A stretch of DNA of 64,000 bases from JASJAR01 sp038530285 (lineage in GTDB: Bacteria > Pseudomonadota > Alphaproteobacteria > Rhodobacterales > Rhodobacteraceae). A model generated the notes under the pieces. The model saw only the letters and a list, made by a program, of their open reading frames with translations. It was not told the origin of the DNA and made no database searches. The position numbers and the translations under genes were made by a program. This document shows, piece after piece, positions 24,787-33,095 of the stretch (the stretch's first letter is position 1; the number at the start of each line of letters is the position of its first letter). The stretch is from contig JBCBCY010000006.1 of assembly GCA_038530285.1 (NCBI GenBank), positions 62,001-126,000 on the forward strand, given 5' to 3'.

Positions 24787-24914
24787 TTCTTCAACATCTC
24801 TTTGACGGCTCGGTCCAATTGATCAGCCGCTTCCGCATTTCGGGCCAGAGTCTTTTGCATCTCTCGGCCCATGAAAAACTCTTTTAAATAATCTACGATA
24901 ATCAATGGCTTCAT
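24783..24914 (-). CDS. 43-residue microprotein in the lysis cassette
   Basis: A short frame starting at ATG 24914 with GGAAGGG directly upstream. It begins MKPLIIVDYLKEFFMGREM and ends in a Lys/Glu/Ala-rich helix (EAADQLDRAVKEMLKK). It overlaps the next gene by ATGA and starts eight bases after the preceding stop. The good ribosome site and tight packing support it as a real gene. It has an amphipathic rather than a membrane-spanning look. Function unknown. Confidence 0.68.
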   Translation of the reverse strand: MKPLIIVDYLKEFFMGREMQKTLARNAEAADQLDRAVKEMLKK

Positions 24915-24922
24915 GGCCCTTC

Positions 24923-25102
24923 CTACGCCTTGGGGAGCCGCTCCTTGATGATCGTCGCCATCTCCAGAAGCGTTGTTGTGTTCTTGTCGAGGACCGCGCG
25001 CGTCGCGAGATCCTTCTGCAAATCGCGGTACAAAAGGTAGAAAACCAGCAAGACCCAGGGCCCGTGATCTGCCACGAGTTTCAAGATCAAATCAGTGCCC
25101 AT
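24923..25102 (-). CDS. 59-residue single-helix membrane protein next to the holin
   Basis: Start ATG 25102 lies inside the holin C-terminus (11-base overlap) and is preceded by a GGAGGC run. One hydrophobic stretch (GPWVLLVFYLLYRDL, about residues 14-28) is followed by a charged tail ending in IIKERLPKA. Size, single helix and position resemble small holin-associated or pinholin-like proteins, but no family match is claimed. A longer in-frame reading upstream is only the holin sequence in another frame. Confidence 0.68.
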   Translation of the reverse strand: MGTDLILKLVADHGPWVLLVFYLLYRDLQKDLATRAVLDKNTTTLLEMATIIKERLPKA

Positions 25103-25637
25103 CGCGGTGCCTCCAGTCGTCGAGTGCGGGGTTGGCGTCTTCGGGGTCGACCTCGCTGGCCTCAGCGCCCGCCTCAAGGGCGCGCAGGGCCGCAATATTG
25201 GCCGTGACCTTTGGCGTGCGCGCCAAAGACGCCGCGATTGAGCGCTGAAATTCCTGCGTTTTGACCTGATGGCGGGCGCCGAAATAGAAGCTGACAATCG
25301 CCCCCATCAGCCACCACAGCGGCTGCGGGACCAAAGCAATGCCCTGCATGCGTTGGGCGAACCACACCGGATCGACCAGCGCCGAGATCAACAGCCCCAG
25401 CGTGCCCAGCGCCAGCAAGGGCCGGGGCAGCCTGTTCACGCCGTCGATGAACCGGTCAAAAACCCCACGCCGTTCGATCCCGAACTCAGCGGCAAATTGC
25501 TGTAACGCGGCCTGTTGAAACGCCGCCTGCCGGTCCGCCCCGGCTTCGGCGTTTTCGATGAACACCTCCGCGGTTTCGCGGATGATATTACGCTCGCCCC
25601 CAAAAAGGGTCGAGAAAACCTGTCCGACTATCCCCAT
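25092..25637 (-). CDS. Holin of the gene-transfer-agent type (GTA_holin_3TM-like)
   Basis: A 181-residue protein. An amphipathic N-terminal region (ETAEVFIENAEAGADRQAAFQQAALQQFAAEF) precedes hydrophobic segments LLALGTLGLLISALVDPVWF and PLWWLMGAIVSFYFGARHQ, then a charged tail. This layout matches the holin family named for gene transfer agent release (PF11351) as I know it. It would form pores or lesions in the inner membrane to let the endolysin reach peptidoglycan. It overlaps the endolysin stop by ten bases. Confidence 0.8.
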   Translation of the reverse strand: MGIVGQVFSTLFGGERNIIRETAEVFIENAEAGADRQAAFQQAALQQFAAEFGIERRGVFDRFIDGVNRLPRPLLALGTLGLLISALVDPVWFAQRMQGIALVPQPLWWLMGAIVSFYFGARHQVKTQEFQRSIAASLARTPKVTANIAALRALEAGAEASEVDPEDANPALDDWRHRDGH

Positions 25638-26239
25638 CCAGACACCCGCTCGCGGTGCTGGTCATCGCTCAGGTGGTATTTCGCGGAAATGAACTCTTCC
25701 GCGCGGCGGATCCAGCCCCCCTTGCCGCCATCGCGGCGCCGGGCGAACTTGCGCGAGGCGGCCCGCCGATCGGCCAGCGCATAATAGTAATTCCGACGCG
25801 CAATCCCGTAGGCGTCGGCAATATGGTCGGGGGCCAAAGCCGCCGCCGCTTGCGCCGCCGCGATCGTTTTGGGCCCGATTGCGCCATCCACGACCAGGGT
25901 CTGACCCATCTTGTTGAGAAGCCGCTGCAGGATTTTCACCGCATTCGCCCCGGCGTTGACATACATGTCAAACACGCTGGCCTGCAGTTGTTCTGGCAGG
26001 GCCGCGATCCGGGGCCGGTGGAAGTAATGATCGACAAAGATCTTGCGCGCGGTCCGCTTGGTGATCCGGCGCACGTCCGAAACCGTGACCCGCCCGTCGC
26101 CGTCCAGATCAAGGCCCAGACGCCGCATCGTGTGGATCGTCACGCCGTATTTCGTTGCCCCGCCGGGATCGGCGGGGTCGTTCACAAAGCCGCCTTCGCG
26201 GTCGATGATTTCGTCTGCGATGGTCTCAACCGAGCGCAT
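25628..26239 (-). CDS. GH108-type peptidoglycan hydrolase (endolysin)
   Basis: A 203-residue muramidase of the glycosyl hydrolase 108 family. The catalytic segment IIDREGGFVNDPADPGGATKYGV carries the probable acid E15, and the C-terminal half (VVDGAIGPKTIAAAQAA...YYALADRRAASRKFARRRDGGKGGWIRRAEEF) matches the associated peptidoglycan-binding domain 3. No signal peptide is seen, as expected for a holin-dependent endolysin. It is the first gene of the cassette; GAGGGCGG lies just before its ATG. In R. capsulatus an endolysin-holin pair of this type releases GTA particles. Confidence 0.85.
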   Translation of the reverse strand: MRSVETIADEIIDREGGFVNDPADPGGATKYGVTIHTMRRLGLDLDGDGRVTVSDVRRITKRTARKIFVDHYFHRPRIAALPEQLQASVFDMYVNAGANAVKILQRLLNKMGQTLVVDGAIGPKTIAAAQAAAALAPDHIADAYGIARRNYYYALADRRAASRKFARRRDGGKGGWIRRAEEFISAKYHLSDDQHRERVSGWG

Positions 26240-26318
26240 GATGCCGCCCTCAATGACTGAACAAATTCGCCATTAAGGGTTCGCTGAATTGGTTAATTTG
26301 GCTGGAAACGACCGTGCG

Positions 26319-26762
26319 CTACCCGTTCGGGTCCTGATACACACCCTGTTCCTTCAGCGCGTCGATCACCTCAGCGGGCATATAGGTCTCGTCATGTCTG
26401 GCAAGAATTTCAGTGGCTTGGAAGGTGCCGTTGATGAAACTTCCGGTGCCGACCATGCCTTCGCCCTCACGGAACAAATCGGGCAACACGCCGGTATAGG
26501 CCACGGGTACGGACGCCCCGCCGTCGGTCACACTGAAGGTGATCGTTTCGCCTTCACCGCGCACCAGCGTGCCCTCTTCTACCAGCCCACCGATGCGGAA
26601 CACCTCCGCCGGACCTGGCGGGGCTTCGGCCACTTCGCTGGGCGAGCGGAAGAAATTGATCCCGTCGCGCATCGCATAACCGATCAGCGCGGTCGACAGC
26701 GCCAGACAGACAAACAGCAACACGATCACCTGGATCCGGCGTTTTTTCTTCAAGCCCTTCAT
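26319..26762 (-). CDS. ccmE: Cytochrome c maturation haem chaperone CcmE
   Basis: Carries haem covalently in the periplasm to CcmF/CcmH. The 147-residue protein has a basic start, one transmembrane helix (VIVLLFVCLALSTALIGYAM), the beta-barrel OB-fold domain, and the haem-binding H123 with Y127 in ILARHDETYMPAEV. It lies 12 bases downstream of argC and 79 bases upstream of the endolysin. Confidence 0.95.
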   Translation of the reverse strand: MKGLKKKRRIQVIVLLFVCLALSTALIGYAMRDGINFFRSPSEVAEAPPGPAEVFRIGGLVEEGTLVRGEGETITFSVTDGGASVPVAYTGVLPDLFREGEGMVGTGSFINGTFQATEILARHDETYMPAEVIDALKEQGVYQDPNG

Positions 26763-26774
26763 ACCATGACCCTA

Positions 26775-27803
26775 CTAAGGAAAGACCGGCACGCCCATGA
26801 GGCCCAAGGTCTCATCACGCCCCAGCATCAGGTTCGCGTTCTGCAGCGCCTGGCCGGACGAACCCTTGGTCAGGTTGTCCAGGGCCGCTACCACAATCGT
26901 GCGGCCCGCAACCCGGTCGCCCACCACCCCGATATGACAGAAGTTCGACCCCCGGATGTGCCGGGTCGAGGGCAATTGCCCCATCGGCAAGACCTGCAAG
27001 AACGGCTCATCGGCGTAAGCTGCCGCGAGCGAGGCATAGACCGCCTCGGCCGCGCCCGTCACATAGACCGTCGCCAGAATGCCCCGGTTGGCCGGGATCA
27101 GATGCGGCGTGAACTGCACGCGCACCTCGCGGCCCGCCACGCGCGAAAACTCCTGATCGAACTCACCCAGATGCCGGTGCGTCCCGCCCGCGCCGTAAGC
27201 GTGATAGCCTTCGGACAATTCCGCGTGCAGCAGGTTTTCTTTCAACGACCGCCCGGCCCCCGACACGGCAGCCTTCAGATCAATGATGATATCATCGAGA
27301 TCAATCACACCATCCGCAATCAGCGGGCGCAGCGCATATTGCCCGGTTGCCGCATTGCAGCCCGTGCCCGCCACCAGCCGGGCGGCGGCAATCTCGGCGC
27401 GGTAAAACTCGGTCAGGCCGTAAACAGCCGTCTTTTGCAACTCAGGCGCGGCATGGGGTGCCCCGTACCAGGTTTCATATGCGCCCGGGTCCCGCAGCCG
27501 GAAATCCGCCGACAAGTCCACGACCTTCACATGGTCAGGTAGCCCTGCGATCACGCGCTGGCTGGTCGCATGGGGCAGCGCACAGAACACCAGATCGACG
27601 GCTGCCAGTTCCAGGTCTTCAATCTTTACAAGATCCGGCAGATCCAGATGCCGCAGATGGGGGAACACCGCCGCCATGGGCTGGCCCGCCTTGGCATTGG
27701 CTGACAGACCCGTGATCTTCATCTCAGGGTGCCCGGCAATCAGGCGGACAAGCTCTGCACCGGTATAGCCAGAAGCACCAAGGATCGCGATATTATGGGG
27801 CAT
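26775..27803 (-). CDS. argC: N-acetyl-gamma-glutamyl-phosphate reductase
   Basis: Reduces N-acetylglutamyl phosphate to the semialdehyde in arginine synthesis. The 342-residue protein has the Rossmann start NIAILGASGYTGAELVRL, the nucleophile region AGTGCNAATGQYALRPLI, and NLTKGSSGQALQNANLMLG at the C-terminus. Position within a minus-strand run with ccmE suggests shared transcription. Confidence 0.95.
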   Translation of the reverse strand: MPHNIAILGASGYTGAELVRLIAGHPEMKITGLSANAKAGQPMAAVFPHLRHLDLPDLVKIEDLELAAVDLVFCALPHATSQRVIAGLPDHVKVVDLSADFRLRDPGAYETWYGAPHAAPELQKTAVYGLTEFYRAEIAAARLVAGTGCNAATGQYALRPLIADGVIDLDDIIIDLKAAVSGAGRSLKENLLHAELSEGYHAYGAGGTHRHLGEFDQEFSRVAGREVRVQFTPHLIPANRGILATVYVTGAAEAVYASLAAAYADEPFLQVLPMGQLPSTRHIRGSNFCHIGVVGDRVAGRTIVVAALDNLTKGSSGQALQNANLMLGRDETLGLMGVPVFP

Positions 27804-27895
27804 GGGCGCCCTCCGTTTGACGTTGTCAGCGATGTAAGGGGTCTAAAGCGCCGCGTCCATCAGGCCGCGGGATCAAAACCAAAAAAGCGCGGCGT

Positions 27896-28708
27896 CTAGG
27901 CCGCGGTGAATTCCAGCTTTCGTCGCAAGAACCGTGTCGCCTGGGCCGAAACCTTCGCCGGATCGCCCGTGGTCAAAAACGCAGCCTCTGCCCCGGGGCC
28001 GATCATTTCGGGTCGGCGGTTCAGATAATCGGCCAGGCTTTCGGCCACCAGGCTGGGCTGGGAATAGACCTTCACATCCGCCCCCAGCGCATCCTGAAAC
28101 ACCTCTTCGACCAGGGGGTAATGGGTGCAGCCCAGAACCGCCGCGTCCGGCTTTGGCATTTTCCGCTTCAGCGCGTCCACATGGCTGCGCACCAGCGCCT
28201 CGGCTAGGATGTCATCGCCTTCCTCAATCGCATCGACCACACCGCCGCACGATTGCGCTTCCACATCGACCCCGATGGCGCGAAACGCCAACTCGCGCTG
28301 AAACGCCCGGCTCGCCACGGTCGCAGGCGTCGCAAACAGGGCCACATGTTTCACTTCCACCTCGCGCGGGGGAGAATTGTCGCCCCAATCCCGCTCGGTC
28401 AGGGCTTCGATCAAGGGCACAAAGACCCCCAGCACCCGCTTGTCGCGCGGCACCCAGCCATCCTGCATCCTGCGCAACGCCGCAGCAGACGCGGTGTTGC
28501 ACGCCAGGATCACCAGATCGCACCCCGCCTCAAACAGCCGCTGGGTCCCCTTGCAAGTCAGTTCATAGATGTCTTGCGGGTCGCGCACGCCGTAAGGGGT
28601 GCGCGCGTTGTCGCCGTAATAAACCACCGGCACGTCCGGCAAACGCGCATCCACCGCGCGGTAGACCGTCAGGCCACCCAGCCCTGAATCAAAAATGCCA
28701 ACCGCCAT
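27896..28708 (-). CDS. murI: Glutamate racemase
   Basis: Makes D-glutamate for peptidoglycan. The 270-residue protein retains both catalytic cysteine motifs, LVILACNTASAAALRRMQ and AAVLGCTHYPLVEEVF, and the start VGIFDSGLGGLTVYRA. It contrasts with the racemase-fold protein at 11637, in which both cysteines are replaced. It lies eight bases after the acyltransferase gene in transcription order. Confidence 0.95.
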   Translation of the reverse strand: MAVGIFDSGLGGLTVYRAVDARLPDVPVVYYGDNARTPYGVRDPQDIYELTCKGTQRLFEAGCDLVILACNTASAAALRRMQDGWVPRDKRVLGVFVPLIEALTERDWGDNSPPREVEVKHVALFATPATVASRAFQRELAFRAIGVDVEAQSCGGVVDAIEEGDDILAEALVRSHVDALKRKMPKPDAAVLGCTHYPLVEEVFQDALGADVKVYSQPSLVAESLADYLNRRPEMIGPGAEAAFLTTGDPAKVSAQATRFLRRKLEFTAA

Positions 28709-28716
28709 GGGCGCGC

Positions 28717-29592
28717 CTATTGCTTATGCTTGTCTTCGAATTCAAACCCGTAGCCCATGGATTTGAGCGGGGTCGGCGACAAGGCATAGGTCTGAAGTCG
28801 CAGGAAGTCCATCAACGCACGGGTGTCGGTGCGGCGCGCGTCAATTTCAGCCCGATCAATCGGCTGACCAATCGCCAGTTGCACCGGTTCGTCCACGCGG
28901 CGTTTGAATTCCTTGATCAACAGCCCCATCCGCAACGTGCCATGAATGTGGCTGGCCAGGTTCCACAGCCGTGAATTCGACCCCATGAAGTACATCGGCA
29001 CCACGGTGGCATCGGACTTTGCGATCATCTTGGCCGTGAACGACCGCCAGGCCGGATCCATCGGGCGCGAAAACGGCTTGATCGATGTCGATACCGTGCC
29101 GCCGGGGAAAATCCCGATCGCCCCGCCATCAGACAAATACCGCAGCGACGCCTTGCGGGTTGCGATGTTCAGCGCCACGGCCTCCTTCGTTTCATCGAAC
29201 GAAATCGGCAAGATCACCTTGTCGAGGTCTTCTGCCTTGCGAAACACCCGGTGGGCCAGAATGCGGAAATCACCCCGCACCACCGACAGAATGTACCCCA
29301 TGATCAGACCATCCAGAATGCCGTAAGGATGGTTGGCGATCAGCACCAGGGGACCTTCGCGTGGGATATTGTCGAGACTGCCTTGCACGACATCAAGGCT
29401 CAGCCCGTAGCGTTCGACCATCACCTCCCAGAAATCCCGGCCTGCGGCGACCTCATCTTCATAGCCCTTGGCGCGTTTGATCATTCGGATCCGACCAGTG
29501 GTGTTTTCCAACACCCGGATCATCGCGCGCCCGCCCTTTGTCTGGGCGGAACTGGCATAGGTGATATCTCTGGCGACGTGGCTTTTGGACAT
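28717..29592 (-). CDS. Lysophospholipid acyltransferase family protein (PlsC-type)
   Basis: A 291-residue acyltransferase with the family blocks in order: IANHPYGILDGLIMGYIL (HX4D catalytic motif), GAIGIFPGGTVST, and VVPMYFMGSNSRLWNL. It would transfer an acyl group to a lysolipid at the inner membrane. Whether the acceptor is lysophosphatidate or, as in ornithine-lipid synthesis, lyso-ornithine lipid is not visible. The start at 29592 is the longest; an internal ATG at residue 24 is possible. It is divergent from a LysR gene across an inverted repeat. Confidence 0.82.
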   Translation of the reverse strand: MSKSHVARDITYASSAQTKGGRAMIRVLENTTGRIRMIKRAKGYEDEVAAGRDFWEVMVERYGLSLDVVQGSLDNIPREGPLVLIANHPYGILDGLIMGYILSVVRGDFRILAHRVFRKAEDLDKVILPISFDETKEAVALNIATRKASLRYLSDGGAIGIFPGGTVSTSIKPFSRPMDPAWRSFTAKMIAKSDATVVPMYFMGSNSRLWNLASHIHGTLRMGLLIKEFKRRVDEPVQLAIGQPIDRAEIDARRTDTRALMDFLRLQTYALSPTPLKSMGYGFEFEDKHKQ

Positions 29593-29647
29593 ATGGTTTT
29601 CTTGGCGTTGCTCGACCTTTCACATGAATATGTAGTTCACGATCACA

Positions 29648-29676
29648 TTTCCAGCAAACGTGATCATTGTTGGAAA
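29648..29676. promoter_or_regulatory. Imperfect inverted repeat in the acyltransferase/LysR divergent region
   Basis: TTTCCAGCAA and TTGTTGGAAA (one mismatch) flank a 9-base spacer that itself contains TGATCA. It is centred in the 177-base gap between the minus-strand acyltransferase and the plus-strand LysR gene and is a candidate LysR autoregulatory site. Confidence 0.45.
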
Positions 29677-29769
29677 AATCACACGGGCGGCGTGGCGATC
29701 GCGCCCTAGCCGATACCGCTGCGCGCAGTTTGGTCTATGGTGCGGCCGACTAGGATTCGGACGGTGACG

Positions 29770-30675
29770 ATGGACTGGGACAAACTTCGCATTTTTCACG
29801 CGGTCGCCGACGCAGGCTCGCTGACCCATGCCGGCGATGCGTTGCACCTCAGCCAGTCGGCCGTGTCGCGCCAGATCCGCGCGCTGGAAGAAAGCTTGAA
29901 CACGACGCTCTTTCACCGCCACGCCCGCGGGCTGATCCTGACCGAACAGGGCGAATTGCTGTTTGATGCGACCTCGGCGATGTCCAAACGCCTCGACACG
30001 GCCGAGGCGCGCATTCGCGACAGCGAAGAAGAGATCTTCGGCGAATTGCGCGTCACCACCACCACCGGGTTCGGATCGCTCTGGCTGGCGCCGCGTCTGC
30101 CCAAGCTTTATGAAATCTACCCCGATCTGAAAATCGACCTGATGCTGGAAGAACGGGTCCTCGACCTGCCCATGCGCGAGGCGGACGTGGCCATCCGCAT
30201 GAAAGAACCCAGCCAGGCCGATCTTATCCGCCGTCGCCTGATGGGCGTTCGGATGCGGTTTTACGCCACGCCTGAGTACCTGGCGAAAAACGGCACGCCC
30301 CAGGGTATGGAAGACCTCGCCAACCACAGGATGATCTTTCAGAACCAATCCGTGGTTCAGGTGCAGGCCGGGCGCATATTGGTGCAGGAAGTCCTCACCA
30401 ACAACATCCACTCCACCTTGACGGTCAACAACTATTTCGGCGTGTTACAGGCGGTTCTGGCCAACCTCGGGATCGGCATTTTACCCGACTACGTGATCCA
30501 GGACTTCCCCCATATCCAGCGTGTGATGGGGGATGTAGAATCCGGCGAAGTCCCTGTTTTTCTTGCCTTTCCAGAAGAGCTGCGACATTCCAAACGCATC
30601 TCGGCGTTTCGCGATTTTGTCACCGAAGAGATCATCGCCTACCGCAAAAGCCAGAAGGCGTCGGACGAGGCATAA
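29770..30675 (+). CDS. LysR-family transcriptional regulator
   Basis: A 301-residue regulator. The N-terminal winged helix-turn-helix is clear (MDWDKLRIFHAVADAGSLTHAGDALHLSQSAVSRQIRALE), followed by the effector-binding domain from about residue 92 (ELRVTTTTGFGSLWLAPRLPKL). ATG 29770 gives the usual family start; an upstream in-frame reading begins in the promoter region. Targets are unknown; the divergent acyltransferase-murI run is the natural candidate. Confidence 0.93.
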   Translation: MDWDKLRIFHAVADAGSLTHAGDALHLSQSAVSRQIRALEESLNTTLFHRHARGLILTEQGELLFDATSAMSKRLDTAEARIRDSEEEIFGELRVTTTTGFGSLWLAPRLPKLYEIYPDLKIDLMLEERVLDLPMREADVAIRMKEPSQADLIRRRLMGVRMRFYATPEYLAKNGTPQGMEDLANHRMIFQNQSVVQVQAGRILVQEVLTNNIHSTLTVNNYFGVLQAVLANLGIGILPDYVIQDFPHIQRVMGDVESGEVPVFLAFPEELRHSKRISAFRDFVTEEIIAYRKSQKASDEA

Positions 30676-30765
30676 GTCGCGCCTTGCACGCAACGCAGAC
30701 CAGACCTGCAAAAATGAACAAACCCGCGCCTTGATCAGGCCACACCCGCCACTTAGGTGTCTTCT

Positions 30766-30842
30766 CGACGACGCGGGGCATGCCCTCGTGTCCTCAACCT
30801 CCCTGTTGGACTGGGCCGAGCTTCGTGCTCGGCCTTTTTTTT
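30766..30842 (+). ncRNA. Probable small RNA ending in a strong intrinsic terminator (SuhB/MmgR-like layout)
   Basis: Between the LysR gene and purL lies a non-coding segment with three parts. A hairpin (GACGCGGGG-catg-CCCT-c-GTGTC, about 30768-30791) is followed by an unpaired stretch, CTCAACCTCCCTGTTGGACT, and then a GC-rich stem with eight Ts. The CU-rich single-stranded core resembles anti-Shine-Dalgarno seeds and the layout recalls the alphaproteobacterial SuhB/MmgR (alpha-r8) sRNA family. The 5' end is estimated; no clear promoter was fixed. Confidence 0.52.
30814..30842 (+). terminator. Rho-independent terminator upstream of purL
   Basis: GGCCGAGC-ttcgt-GCTCGGCC forms a perfect 8-base stem directly followed by eight Ts. 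It is 139 bases after the LysR stop and 94 bases before purL, so it ends either the LysR transcript or the small RNA. Confidence 0.92.
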
Positions 30843-30935
30843 GTGCGATCTGGCCGCCCGTGCGCACCTGTGCCCTTTCAGAGCCGCCCTTAACGCCCTA
30901 AAAGCCCTTTGGCGGGAAAAAGAGGCGGGACACCC

Positions 30936-33095
30936 ATGGCAAACCCAGAGATCACCGAAGACCTGATCGCGGCCCATGGCCTGACAGCAGACGAGTATCA
31001 AAGCATCCTGACCATCATCGGGCGCACCCCCAGCTTCACCGAGCTGGGCATTTTTTCGGCCATGTGGAACGAACATTGTTCGTACAAATCCTCGAAAAAA
31101 TGGTTGCGCACCCTGCCCACCGAAGGCCCCCAGGTCATCTGCGGGCCGGGCGAAAACGCCGGCATCGTCGATATCGGCGACGGTCAAGCCCTTGTTTTCA
31201 AGATGGAAAGCCACAACCACCCCAGCTACATCGAACCCTACCAGGGCGCGGCGACCGGCGTGGGTGGCATCTTGCGCGATGTCTTCACCATGGGCGCGCG
31301 CCCCATTGCGGCGATGAATTCGCTGTCCTTTGGCGAGCCGTCACATCCCAAAACCAAACGCCTTGTCGCTGGCGTCGTCGAAGGCATAGGCGGCTACGGC
31401 AACACCTTCGGTGTGCCCACCGTGGGCGGCGAGGTGCGTTTTGACGCCTCTTACAACGGCAATTGTCTGGTCAACGCCTTTGCCGCGGGCCTGATCGACG
31501 CTGACAAGATCTTCTATTCGGCTGCCTCGGGCGTGGGCATGCCGGTGGTCTATCTTGGCGCCAAAACCGGCCGCGACGGCGTCGGCGGGGCCACCATGGC
31601 GTCGGCTGAATTCGATGACACAATCGAAGAAAAGCGCCCCACCGTCCAGGTTGGCGATCCTTTCACCGAAAAGCGCCTTTTGGAAGCCACGCTGGAACTC
31701 ATGGCCACCGGCGCCGTGATCTCGATCCAGGACATGGGCGCGGCGGGCCTGACTTGTTCAGCGGTCGAAATGGGCGACAAAGGGGGCCTTGGCATCAAGC
31801 TGACGCTTGATCACGTTCCCCAACGCGAAACAAACATGACCGCCTATGAGATGATGCTGTCTGAATCTCAGGAACGCATGCTCATGGTCCTGCGCCCGGA
31901 AAAAGAGGCGGAAGCCAAAGCGATTTTCGACAAATGGGACCTCGATTTCGCCATCGTCGGCGAGACCATCGCCGAAGACCGGTTCCTGATCCTCCATGGC
32001 AATGAGACGATGGCCGACCTGCCGCTGTCGAAACTGGCCTCCACCGCGCCGGAATACGACCGGCCCTGGGTTGAAACGCCCACCCCCGACCCCTTGGGCG
32101 ACGTGCCGGAAGTCGATCCCATCGACGGGCTGAAGGCGCTGATTTCCTCGCCGAACTACGCCTCCAAAGCCTGGGTGTACGAACAATACGATGCCCAAGT
32201 GATGGCCGACACCATTCGCACGCCGGGCCAGGGTGCCGGCATCGTGCGCGTCCATGGCACGGGCAAGGCGCTGGCTTTCACCTCAGACGTGACCCCCCGC
32301 TACGTGGTCGCCAACCCGCGCGAGGGGGGCAAACAGGCGGTGGCCGAAGCCTACCGCAACCTGTCTGCCGTGGGCGCCAAACCCTTGGCCACAACCGACA
32401 ACCTCAATTTCGGCAACCCCGAAAAGCCCGAAATCATGGGCCAGTTCGTCGGTGCGATCAAAGGCATCGGCGACGCCTGCGCGGTCCTCGACATGCCCAT
32501 CGTGTCGGGCAATGTGTCATTGTACAATGAAACCGACGGACAAGGCATTCTGCCCACGCCGACGATTGGCGCTGTCGGGCTGATCGAGGATATCGCGAAA
32601 GTCATCGACGCCACCGCGTCCGAAGGCGATCTGGCCATGGTTCTTGGCGCCACAGAAGGCCATCTGGGCCGGTCCGCGATCCTTTGGGAGGTCTTTGGCC
32701 GCGCCGAAGGCGACGCGCCCCCGGTGGATCTTGACGCCGAACGCCATGCCTCGGGGTTCGTGCGCGACCATTGGGATTGGATCCACGGATGCACCGATCT
32801 GTCAGATGGCGGGCTCGCACTCGCCGCCTTTGAAATGGCCGCCGCGTCGGGCATCGGGGTCACGCTTGATGCCGCCCCCATGGCCCAGCTGTTCGGCGAA
32901 GATCAGGCCCGCTACCTGATCGCGGCCCCTTATGATTGGGCCGAAGGCTTGATGATCCGCGCGGGCCAGGCCGGCCTGCCCCTGGCCGTGGTCGGCAAGT
33001 TCGGCGGCGATACCGTGCAGATTGGCGACAGCTCGGCCCCGCTGGCCGAGTTGCAGGCGATCTATGAGGGCGCCTTTGAGGCCGCGGTTGGGTAG
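30936..33095 (+). CDS. purL: Phosphoribosylformylglycinamidine synthase subunit II
   Basis: ATP-dependent step of purine synthesis, working with PurS and PurQ, which are not in this window. The 719-residue small-type PurL contains MWNEHCSYKSSKKWLRTLP near residue 40, MESHNHPSYIEPYQGAATGVGGI, the repeated AIRS-like ATP-binding halves and STVEVQ-like motif regions. ATG 30936 follows AGAGGCGGGA. The next gene overlaps its 3' end slightly. Confidence 0.96.
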   Translation: MANPEITEDLIAAHGLTADEYQSILTIIGRTPSFTELGIFSAMWNEHCSYKSSKKWLRTLPTEGPQVICGPGENAGIVDIGDGQALVFKMESHNHPSYIEPYQGAATGVGGILRDVFTMGARPIAAMNSLSFGEPSHPKTKRLVAGVVEGIGGYGNTFGVPTVGGEVRFDASYNGNCLVNAFAAGLIDADKIFYSAASGVGMPVVYLGAKTGRDGVGGATMASAEFDDTIEEKRPTVQVGDPFTEKRLLEATLELMATGAVISIQDMGAAGLTCSAVEMGDKGGLGIKLTLDHVPQRETNMTAYEMMLSESQERMLMVLRPEKEAEAKAIFDKWDLDFAIVGETIAEDRFLILHGNETMADLPLSKLASTAPEYDRPWVETPTPDPLGDVPEVDPIDGLKALISSPNYASKAWVYEQYDAQVMADTIRTPGQGAGIVRVHGTGKALAFTSDVTPRYVVANPREGGKQAVAEAYRNLSAVGAKPLATTDNLNFGNPEKPEIMGQFVGAIKGIGDACAVLDMPIVSGNVSLYNETDGQGILPTPTIGAVGLIEDIAKVIDATASEGDLAMVLGATEGHLGRSAILWEVFGRAEGDAPPVDLDAERHASGFVRDHWDWIHGCTDLSDGGLALAAFEMAAASGIGVTLDAAPMAQLFGEDQARYLIAAPYDWAEGLMIRAGQAGLPLAVVGKFGGDTVQIGDSSAPLAELQAIYEGAFEAAVG

